Assembly: GCF_006970445.1 (NCBI RefSeq)
Contig: NZ_CP033877.1
Location: 504,750 to 568,749, forward strand
DNA length: 64,000 nt
From: Stenotrophomonas maltophilia
GTDB taxonomy: Bacteria > Pseudomonadota > Gammaproteobacteria > Xanthomonadales > Xanthomonadaceae
Reading direction: 5' to 3'
Below are positions 1 through 6,922 of the stretch, in pieces. Positions within the stretch are counted from its first letter, which is position 1. Each line of letters begins with the position of its first letter. Below the pieces are notes generated by a model, which worked only from the letters and a program-made list of their open reading frames with translations, had not been told where the DNA came from and searched no databases. A program made the position numbers and the translations under genes.

Positions 1-84
1 CTTTCCCGGCCTTCGTCGCAGCCCGCTTGCTTGCCCGGCGGGCCGCCCTATGCTCGGCTCACCCCCTTCCTCCAAGGCGCCGCC

Positions 85-1344
85 GTGTTCGCCAGCCTCT
101 CTCTCCTGATCCGCCACCTGCTGGCCTGGGCCGCCGCGCTGGTTGTCGCCGGCATGGTCTGGAGCGGCATCTTCAGCGGCATGAACGATGGCCCGGGCTG
201 GGTCTTCGGCCTGCTGGCGATGTTCCTGATGATCTCCGCGCTGGGCAGTGTGATCACCCATGTACGCCGGGTGTGGTTGGTCGCGGGCCGCCTGGATGCA
301 ACTACGTTGTCCGGCCGCCAACGCCGGCAGGTGGAACTGCCGATGGATGCCGGCCACGCCTTCTCGGTGGTGGAAGCGGCCATCGCTGAACTGCCGCGCG
401 TCGAAGACGTGGAAAGTTCGGCCGGCAGCCTGCAGGTGCGGGCCTACGTGCGCCGGGTGGATGCCTGGAATGGCCGCCAGCCGTCGCGCTGGAACCTGCC
501 CGCGCGATTGGCGATCAAGCGCAACAGTGTGCTGGCCACCGTCACGCCAGGGCAGGGCACAAGCACCGTCACCCTGCTGTTCGAACCCGATGCCGGCTGG
601 TGGGCCGACTTGCTGGCGCTGGACGAGGGCAGCAACTTCGAGAACGCTGAAGCGGTCACCCGTGCCATCAGCCGCCGTGTCGCCGACCAGCGCCGCGACG
701 AACAGGCCGCAGCCGAACAGACCCAGGTGGAAAAGGAACTGTCGGTGGCACGCTTGAGTCTGCTGCATGCGCAGGTGGAACCGCACTTCCTCTACAACAC
801 GCTGGCCAACGCACAGGTGCTGACCCGCACCGATCCGGCGCGTGCCGAGCAGATGCTCGGCCACCTCATCCAGTACCTGCGCAGTTCGTTGCCGCAGGTG
901 GACGAATCGGTGTCGACGCTGGGCGTGGAGCTGGAACGCACCCGCGCCTATCTGGAGATCCTGCGCATCCGCATGGGCGCACGGCTGGCGGTGGAAGTGC
1001 AGGTACCCAACGAACTGCATGGGGTGCACCTGCCGGCGATGGCACTGCAGACGCTGGTGGAAAACGCGATCAAGCACGGCCTGGAACCCAAGCCCGGCGG
1101 TGGCACGATCTGGATCCTGGCGCGGGCCTTCGATGACCACGTGACCGTAACCGTGGCCGACGATGGGCTCGGCTTCGGCCAGGGCACCAGCGGCACCGGC
1201 ATCGGCCTGAAAAACCTGCGCGAGCGCCTGCGCCTGACCTGCGGTGAGCAGGCCGGCGTGGCGATCGTCGCCAACTTCCCCAGCGGCGTGGCCGCGACCA
1301 TGACCCTGCCGCAGTCGCACAAGGAGCGCAGCCATGCCGCTTGA
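85..1344 (+). CDS. LytS/YehU-type sensor histidine kinase
   Basis: A membrane sensor kinase of the His_kinase (LytS/YehU) family that should phosphorylate the regulator encoded directly downstream. The N-terminus has two hydrophobic segments (about residues 1-25 and 40-60). The family phosphoacceptor motif EPHFLYN is at about residue 233, with His 234 the likely phosphorylation site. A C-terminal HATPase domain carries VENAIKHG (N box) and DDGLGFG (G box). The frame is open to the window edge, so the start is uncertain. I chose GTG 85 because AAGG lies 7 nt upstream; TTG 31 and ATG 154 are alternatives. The end overlaps the next gene by 11 bp, which indicates translational coupling. The signal sensed cannot be read from the sequence. 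Confidence 0.88.
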   Translation: MFASLSLLIRHLLAWAAALVVAGMVWSGIFSGMNDGPGWVFGLLAMFLMISALGSVITHVRRVWLVAGRLDATTLSGRQRRQVELPMDAGHAFSVVEAAIAELPRVEDVESSAGSLQVRAYVRRVDAWNGRQPSRWNLPARLAIKRNSVLATVTPGQGTSTVTLLFEPDAGWWADLLALDEGSNFENAEAVTRAISRRVADQRRDEQAAAEQTQVEKELSVARLSLLHAQVEPHFLYNTLANAQVLTRTDPARAEQMLGHLIQYLRSSLPQVDESVSTLGVELERTRAYLEILRIRMGARLAVEVQVPNELHGVHLPAMALQTLVENAIKHGLEPKPGGGTIWILARAFDDHVTVTVADDGLGFGQGTSGTGIGLKNLRERLRLTCGEQAGVAIVANFPSGVAATMTLPQSHKERSHAA

Positions 1345-2104
1345 AGCCCTGATCGCCGAAGACGAGGAACTGCTGCGGCAGTCACTGGTGGAGCAGCTGG
1401 GCCGGCTGTGGCCGGACCTCAAACTGGTGGCCGAGTGCGAGGACGGTGCCAGCGCGCTGGAGCAGCTGGCCGAGACGCAGCCGGACATCGCCTTCCTCGA
1501 TATCCGCATGCCCGGCATCAGCGGCATCGAGGTCGCGCGCTCGCTGTCCGACCTGAGCCCGCGCACCCAGGTGGTGTTCGTCACCGCCTACGACCAGTAC
1601 GCCATCGACGCGTTCGAGCAGGGCGCGATGGACTACCTGTTGAAGCCGGTCAGCGACGAGCGCCTGCTGGCCACCCGCGAGCGCATCCTGTCGCGGCTGC
1701 CATCGACGCGCCAGGACGATGCCGTGCTGGAGCGCCTGCTGCAGCGGCTGGGCCCGTCGCAGGGTGCAGCGGAGCGCCCACCACTGGCCTGGATCACCGC
1801 CAGCAACGGCCGCGAGACGCAGCTGATCATGCTGGAAGACGTGGCCTACTTCCGTGCCGACAACAAGTACACCACCGTGGTCACCGCCGCTGGCGAAAGC
1901 CTGCTGCGCACACCGTTGCGCGAGCTGCTGGAAGTGCTCGATCCGCAGCACTTCCGCCAGATCCATCGTTCGACCATCGTCAACATGAAGGCAGTGGCGG
2001 CGGTGAGCCGCGACGACACCGGGCGTGGCGTGCTGCGCCTGCGCGGGCGCACGGAAACGCTGGTGGTCAGCCAGCCGTTCATGAGCCTGTTCCGCGGCAT
2101 GTAG
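1334..2104 (+). CDS. LytTR-family response regulator (AlgR/LytR type)
   Basis: A response regulator with an N-terminal receiver domain and a C-terminal LytTR DNA-binding domain (about residues 150-256). The receiver shows the acidic pocket near residues 9-11, the phosphorylatable Asp 56 in FLDIRMPG, and the conserved Lys in YLLKPV. Its length of 256 aa is normal for AlgR/LytR-type proteins. The ATG overlaps the kinase gene by 11 bp, so the two form a cognate pair. LytTR regulators usually act on exopolysaccharide, autolysis or virulence genes; the target here is unknown. The 2136-2480 lipoprotein gene follows closely and may be co-transcribed. Confidence 0.92.
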   Translation: MPLEALIAEDEELLRQSLVEQLGRLWPDLKLVAECEDGASALEQLAETQPDIAFLDIRMPGISGIEVARSLSDLSPRTQVVFVTAYDQYAIDAFEQGAMDYLLKPVSDERLLATRERILSRLPSTRQDDAVLERLLQRLGPSQGAAERPPLAWITASNGRETQLIMLEDVAYFRADNKYTTVVTAAGESLLRTPLRELLEVLDPQHFRQIHRSTIVNMKAVAAVSRDDTGRGVLRLRGRTETLVVSQPFMSLFRGM

Positions 2105-2135
2105 CCGCAGCATCCCCTTGCACCGAGGAATGAAC

Positions 2136-2480
2136 ATGCCCCGTCTGCTGATTGCGTGCGTTGTCGTGCTGGCGCTGGCCGGCTGCGAAAAATCCCGCAA
2201 CACCTCGATCACCCGCACCCAGGCCAACGGCGTGGATACGCTGTACAGCAAGGGTACCGTCGTCGATGGCGAGGCACGCTTCCAGTGCATCGCCAGCAGT
2301 AGCGGCGCCTGCCACTACCTGGTACTTGATCCAACCTGCAGCCCCGATGCCGCGTGCGCCACACCGCCGCTGCGCCGGTTCGCGGTTGCGGCCGGCAAGA
2401 CCGAGGCCATGCGTGGCCTGCCCGACGGCTTCCGCCAGTGCGTCAGCCAGGACCCGATAGAACAATGCCACCGTGAGTGA
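2136..2480 (+). CDS. Small predicted lipoprotein
   Basis: A 114-residue exported protein of unknown function. It begins with a short signal sequence ending in the lipobox LALAGC, so it is probably a lipid-anchored envelope protein. The mature part contains four further cysteines, two of them in the PTCSPDAAC stretch, which suggests disulfides. ATG 2136 is preferred over ATG 2130 because GAGG (2125-2128) is then 7 nt upstream instead of 1. It lies 31 bp after the LytTR regulator on the same strand. Its stop codon sits inside the hairpin at 2463-2494. Confidence 0.72.
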   Translation: MPRLLIACVVVLALAGCEKSRNTSITRTQANGVDTLYSKGTVVDGEARFQCIASSSGACHYLVLDPTCSPDAACATPPLRRFAVAAGKTEAMRGLPDGFRQCVSQDPIEQCHRE

Positions 2481-2494
2481 TCACGGTGGCATTG
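2463..2494 (+). terminator. Perfect 14-bp hairpin at the end of the lipoprotein gene
   Basis: CAATGCCACCGTGA (2463-2476) and its exact complement (2481-2494) enclose a 4-nt loop that holds the TGA stop. No T-tract follows on the + strand, so this is more likely a transcript-end stabiliser or Rho-assisted stop than a classic intrinsic terminator. Confidence 0.5.
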
Positions 2495-2519
2495 TGGGTC
2501 CCCCCGCTTCCCCGAAGGG

Positions 2520-3134
2520 TCAGTAGGCAGGTTGCAGCGTCAGGTCGTGATGGTGCTCGGTCTCGCCCACATGGTTGAGGCGACCGACCAGTTCGGAGTG
2601 CTGCTTCATCCGCCCGATCTCGGTCATGATGCGGATGTCCTCGTGGCGCAGTTCGCGCTTGGCGGTGACCGCCTGCTTGTAGTCCAGCACTTCCGGGTAG
2701 TGCTCGGCCAGGTCCAGTGCCTCGGCGACATGCTCGACGCTGTCAGCCTTGGAGCTGATGCGGGCGCGGCTGTTGAAGGCCTTCATCCAGCGCTCGAAAC
2801 CAGCGGTGCGATCGAACATGTTGGCCATGAACCAGATCACGAACAGGATCGAGATCCACGAGCCGAACACCACGACCACGCGGGTGAAGGTGATGTGGTA
2901 ATCGTCGCGCCACAGGTAGTTGGTGATCAGGCCGAGGATCAGCAGCGAAGCCGCCTGCCAGCCGACGATCGAGGCGATCAGCCACTGGCACTTGGCCTGG
3001 GCCAGCACAGCCACTTCATCGCGGATCTGCTGCTCGCTGAGGCTGCGCCAGTGCGCGACCTGTTTTTCGAACGGGCTGCTGTAGAGCTCGTTGTCGCGAA
3101 GCAGTAGTCCCAAACCCTTGAACAAAGCAATCAT
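2520..3134 (-). CDS. Uncharacterised two-TM membrane protein
   Basis: A 204-residue protein I do not recognise. It has two hydrophobic helices (about residues 48-70 and 85-108), separated by a short charged loop and flanked by soluble segments. The C-terminal half is helical and charged and ends with a His-rich stretch (ETEHHHD). The open frame runs far upstream, but ATG 3134 is supported by AAGGAG close before it and by the MIALFKG N-terminus; the upstream extension is out-of-frame shadow of the next gene. It is a single gene, convergent with the 2136-2480 lipoprotein gene. Confidence 0.75.
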   Translation of the reverse strand: MIALFKGLGLLLRDNELYSSPFEKQVAHWRSLSEQQIRDEVAVLAQAKCQWLIASIVGWQAASLLILGLITNYLWRDDYHITFTRVVVVFGSWISILFVIWFMANMFDRTAGFERWMKAFNSRARISSKADSVEHVAEALDLAEHYPEVLDYKQAVTAKRELRHEDIRIMTEIGRMKQHSELVGRLNHVGETEHHHDLTLQPAY

Positions 3135-3443
3135 GGCTGGCTCCTTGTGGAACGTGCGTCGATCAGCGTTGGACGGTGTGGCGGGTTCAGTTCTAGCACT
3201 TCCAGCGAGCCGTGCAATGGGCGGAATGCCAAGCGGCGTAAGGGTTTTGTCTGAATGGGTGAATCCTGTTGCGTCGCAACATTGCGGTCGCAGCCTGCGA
3301 CAGGATGTCGCAGGGTGAAACGTGCTGCGGCCGCACATGAAACCGTGGCTGAGTGCGGAGACTCGCCGCCGCCGCCGTGATCGCCCAGAATCGGGGGCGA
3401 CCGCGCAACCTGCGGCCGTTCTTCCGCCTTTCCTGGATCTGTG

Positions 3444-4373
3444 ATGCCGGCTCTGCTGCAGCGACTCTCCCGCCCCGTCACCGCGCCGATCCGGCGCTGG
3501 GTACTGGAGGCCTTTCCACGTGGCCAAAGCGGCATCGATTACGACCATCCGCAGGGCGACCCGGGCTGGTTCGGCCCGGACAGCGTCACCTGGCGGCTGC
3601 ACGCCGAATTCCCCTCGATGCTGGCCGGTGGCCTGTGTGCGCTGATGCTGCAGACCCTGCACCCGCGCGCGCTGGCCGGGGTCTACGACCACTCCAATTT
3701 CCGCCAGGACCTGGTGGGTCGCCTGCGCCGCACCACGGCCTTCGTTGCCGGCACCAGCTATGCGCCCAGCGGCGAGGTGGAGGCCCTGGTGGCCAAGGTG
3801 CGCCGCATCCATGCGCAGATCCGCGGGCAGACCGGGCAGGGCGAGCCCTACGCAGCCGACGATCCGCAGCTGCTGACCTGGGTGCATGTGACCGAGGCCT
3901 TCGGTTTCCTGCAGGGCTTCCGCCGTTACGGGCGCGAGGTGCCGGAGCACATCGCCGATCGCTACTACGACGAATACCGCTGCGTGGCCGAGGCACTGGG
4001 CGCGGTGGATGTGCCGCGCAGCGAAGCGGAAGTGGCGGCGTACTTCTGCGCCCGGCAGCCTGAGCTGCGCGTCGACGAACGCTCACGCGAGGTGCTGGAG
4101 GTGTTGTCCGGGGTGCGCCTGCCGGTACCGGTGCCGGGGCTGTCGCGCGAAGTGTTCCTCGGCGCCGGTGCGGCGCTGCTGCCGGACTGGGCCGAAGGCA
4201 TGCTTGAACGCAATGCACGCCAGCGTGCGCAGGCTGCAGCGTCGGCGAAGCTGATGCAGGGCATGGCGCCGCTGTTCCGCCGAGCGCTGCCCGATGGCCT
4301 GGCCAGCCGCGCCTGCGCGCGCATGGGCGTGCCGGTGGCAGTGTTGCGCGAGTGGCCCACCATTCCCAGGTAG
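3444..4373 (+). CDS. DUF2236 / MpaB-type oxygenase family protein
   Basis: A 309-residue member of the DUF2236 family, which includes the fungal MpaB protein and bacterial latex-clearing-like heme proteins. Family-type signatures are visible: LHPRALAGVYDHSNF near residue 73 and a His-containing VTEAFGF stretch near residue 150. The family is thought to be oxygenases, but substrate and cofactor are not evident here. GTG 3441 directly precedes ATG 3444; I chose the ATG. The stop codon TAG (4371-4373) is part of the GTAG end of a SMAG palindrome, so the repeat contributes the last codon. Confidence 0.8.
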   Translation: MPALLQRLSRPVTAPIRRWVLEAFPRGQSGIDYDHPQGDPGWFGPDSVTWRLHAEFPSMLAGGLCALMLQTLHPRALAGVYDHSNFRQDLVGRLRRTTAFVAGTSYAPSGEVEALVAKVRRIHAQIRGQTGQGEPYAADDPQLLTWVHVTEAFGFLQGFRRYGREVPEHIADRYYDEYRCVAEALGAVDVPRSEAEVAAYFCARQPELRVDERSREVLEVLSGVRLPVPVPGLSREVFLGAGAALLPDWAEGMLERNARQRAQAAASAKLMQGMAPLFRRALPDGLASRACARMGVPVAVLREWPTIPR

Positions 4374-4475
4374 GTGCCAACCTTGGTTGGCACGCGTTGC
4401 GCGATGAAGCTCCATCCACGCATGGCGTGGATCTACTGACAGCATGGTTTTGGTGGGTGCCAACCAAGGTTGGCA
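4370..4475. repeat. Cluster of three SMAG-type GTAG palindromes
   Basis: Three short palindromes fill the gap between convergent genes: GTAG plus a GTGCCAACC/GGTTGGCAC hairpin (4370-4393), ATCCACGC/GCGTGGAT ending CTAC (4414-4436), and a GTGG variant with GTGCCAACC (4453-4475). Such GTAG-ended hairpins are the REP-like family typical of S. maltophilia. Confidence 0.75.
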
Positions 4476-4490
4476 GCTATCGGGAAATGA

Positions 4491-4512
4491 AACGGGCGCC
4501 TTGCGGCGCCCG
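4491..4512 (-). terminator. Hairpin downstream of the M13 peptidase gene
   Basis: ACGGGCGCC and GGCGCCCGT with a 4-nt TTGC loop form a strong GC hairpin about 12 bp beyond the stop codon of the minus-strand peptidase gene. On the minus strand it is followed by TTTCATTTCC, a weak T-tract, so it is a probable terminator. Confidence 0.6.
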
Positions 4513-4523
4513 TTCGGGTTACA

Positions 4524-6635
4524 TCACCACACCTTGACCCGCTTGTCCGGGGCCAGGTACAGCTTCTGGCCTTCCTTCACTTCGAACGCCGGGTACCAGG
4601 CGTCGATGTTGCGCACGGTCAGTGCGCGGAACTGGCCCGGTGCATGCACATCGGTCAGCAGCGAGTTGCGCAGTGCCTGCTCGCGGCTCTTGCTGCGCCA
4701 CGCCTGGGCGAAGCCGAGGAAGAAGCGCTGGTCCGGGGTGAAGCCTTCCAGGGTCTGGCCCGGCTTGCCCTGCAGCGACAGCTGGTAGGCATCGTAGGCG
4801 GTACCCAGGCCAGCCACGTCGGCGATGTTCTCGCCCAGGGTCAGCTTGCCGTTCACGTGCACGCCGGGGAACGGCTCGTAGCTGCTGAACTGCGCGGCCA
4901 GCGCATCACCGGCAGCGTTGAACTGCTTCAGGTCCTCGGCGGTCCACCAGTTGTGCAGCTTGCCGGTTTCGTCGAACAGCGCGCCGGCATTGTCGAAGCC
5001 GTGGCTGATCTCGTGGCCGATCACTGCGCCGATGGCGCCGTAGTTCACTGCGTCGTCGGCAGCACCGTCGAAGAACGGCGGCTGCAGGATCGCGGCCGGG
5101 AACACCAGGCGGTTCTCCAGCGGCACGTTCATCGCATTGATGGTCTGCGGCAGCATCGCCCACTCGCTGTGGTCGACCGGCTTGCCCAGCTTGGCGATGT
5201 TGCGCTGGTACTCGAACAGCTCGGCGCGCTGTGCATTGCCCAGCGGGTCATCACGGCGGATTTCAAGGCCGGTGTAGTCACGCCACTTCTCCGGATAGCC
5301 CATGCCCACGGTCAGGCCGGTGACCTTGGCCTTGGCATGCGCCTTGGTCTGCGGCGACATCCACGACAGCGCGTCGATGCGCTTGGCGAAGGCGGCGATG
5401 ATGTTCTTCGCCATCTCGTCCGCGCGTTCCTTGGTCCTGGCGTCGAAGTGCTTCTCGACATAGCGCTTGCCGATGGCTTCGCCGACGGCATGGTTGGCAT
5501 CGTCCACCGCGCGCTTCCAGCGGTCGCTCTGCTGCGGCGTGCCGCTCAGTGCGGTGCCATGGAAGGCGAAGCGTGCATCGGCGAACTTCTTCGGCAGGTA
5601 AGCGGCGGCACGGTCCAGTGCGTGGAAGGCCAGGTAGTCCTTCCAGGCGTCCAGCGGCTCGGTGGCGACCAGCTTGGACAGGCCGGCTACGGCCTTGGGC
5701 TGCCACACGATGAAGTCCTGCTGGTTGCCCAGCGCGGCCGCATCGAGGAAGGCGTTCCAGTCCATGCCCGGTGCCTTGGCATTGAAGTCGGCCTGGGTCC
5801 AGGGGTTGGCACCCTTGGTCACGTCGTTGGTTTCTTCCTGGGTGGCATGCGCCTGCGCGATCTTGGTCTCCAGCGCGAGGATGCGCTGCGCCTTGCCGGC
5901 CGGGTCGGCGACGCCGGCCAACTGCAGCATCTGCGCGATGTAGGCCTGGTACTGCTTGCGCAGCTCGGCCATGCGGCCATCGCCCAGGTAGAAATCACGG
6001 TCGGGCATGCCCAGGCCGCCCTGCACCAGGTACGGCGCGGTGCGGTCCGGCTGCAGCATGTCCACCGACACCCACAGGCCGAACAGGCGGTCGGTGTAGA
6101 AGTTGGTGGCGTTGAGCAGATCGACGTCGGCGCGCACGTCGCCGCCGAGGGCGCGGGCCAGCCCGGCCTTGTCGGCGATCGCATCGATGGCCTTCAGCTG
6201 CGGCTGCACCGGCGCGAGACCGTGCTGCTCGATGCCGGCTTCGTCCATGTAGGCGGCATAGTAGTCGCCGATCAGCTTGTCGTCACCGCTGGCCTGGGTG
6301 TTGCCGGCCGCCCCTTCCAGGATGGCGCGGGTGTCGGCCAGCGTCTTCTCGGCAATGACATTGAAGCTGCCGAAGCGCGAGCGGTCGGCCGGAATCTCGG
6401 TGTTCTTCACCCAGGTGCCGTTGGCGAAGCCGAAGAAGTCATCGCCGGCAGCGATGCTGCGGTCCATGCCGCTGGCATCGAAGCCGAAACTGCCCAGCAT
6501 CGGCTTGGCCGCAGCAGGGGCGGCATCGGCCGGCGCGGTGGTACCGGCGGCCGGGTCGGCCGGGCGGTCACAGGCGGCCAGGGACAGGCTGGCAACAATG
6601 GCCAGCGCCAGGATGGGACGGCGCAGCTTGGACAT
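4524..6635 (-). CDS. pepO: M13 (neprilysin/PepO) family zinc metallopeptidase, lipoprotein
   Basis: An endopeptidase of family M13 that cleaves short peptides, predicted to be anchored in the envelope. The signal sequence ends in a lipobox (SLAAC, about residue 22). The zinc site is intact: VIGHEISHGFD near residue 540 and ENIADVAG near residue 601. The substrate-binding region carries NAMN where most M13 enzymes have NAYY or NAFY, followed by the conserved FPAAILQPPFF. The usual C-terminal CxxW is reduced to KVW without the cysteine. The length of 703 aa is typical. It is monocistronic, with a hairpin downstream. The fold is clear; the physiological substrate is unknown. Confidence 0.93.
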   Translation of the reverse strand: MSKLRRPILALAIVASLSLAACDRPADPAAGTTAPADAAPAAAKPMLGSFGFDASGMDRSIAAGDDFFGFANGTWVKNTEIPADRSRFGSFNVIAEKTLADTRAILEGAAGNTQASGDDKLIGDYYAAYMDEAGIEQHGLAPVQPQLKAIDAIADKAGLARALGGDVRADVDLLNATNFYTDRLFGLWVSVDMLQPDRTAPYLVQGGLGMPDRDFYLGDGRMAELRKQYQAYIAQMLQLAGVADPAGKAQRILALETKIAQAHATQEETNDVTKGANPWTQADFNAKAPGMDWNAFLDAAALGNQQDFIVWQPKAVAGLSKLVATEPLDAWKDYLAFHALDRAAAYLPKKFADARFAFHGTALSGTPQQSDRWKRAVDDANHAVGEAIGKRYVEKHFDARTKERADEMAKNIIAAFAKRIDALSWMSPQTKAHAKAKVTGLTVGMGYPEKWRDYTGLEIRRDDPLGNAQRAELFEYQRNIAKLGKPVDHSEWAMLPQTINAMNVPLENRLVFPAAILQPPFFDGAADDAVNYGAIGAVIGHEISHGFDNAGALFDETGKLHNWWTAEDLKQFNAAGDALAAQFSSYEPFPGVHVNGKLTLGENIADVAGLGTAYDAYQLSLQGKPGQTLEGFTPDQRFFLGFAQAWRSKSREQALRNSLLTDVHAPGQFRALTVRNIDAWYPAFEVKEGQKLYLAPDKRVKVW

Positions 6636-6922
6636 GGACTTCTCTTGCAGCGGAAAACCCCAAGTCTAATCCGCTCCGCTGCCACTGGCCGCCCCCAGAC
6701 GGGGCCCGCCCTGTGCAGGATCTGGCTGAACGCGCAGACGCGATCTTCACGCCGTCACCGGGGTGGTGCATGCTGGACCCTGGAGCCCTGCGTGGACACG
6801 GGGAGGTGGCCATGCAGGACGGGGTCAGGCGTCAAGAATGGCGTCCGCCGGCCGTTGAGGTCGGGGACGTGGAGGATTCGTTCGCGCATGAAGCCAGCCG
6901 ACTGCACAAGGAAGATCAACCG

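Noticed and set aside
2520..3950. A 476-codon minus frame that would fuse extra N-terminal sequence to the two-TM membrane protein
   Set aside because: The extra part is antisense to the DUF2236 gene, and ATG 3134 has a clear ribosome site.
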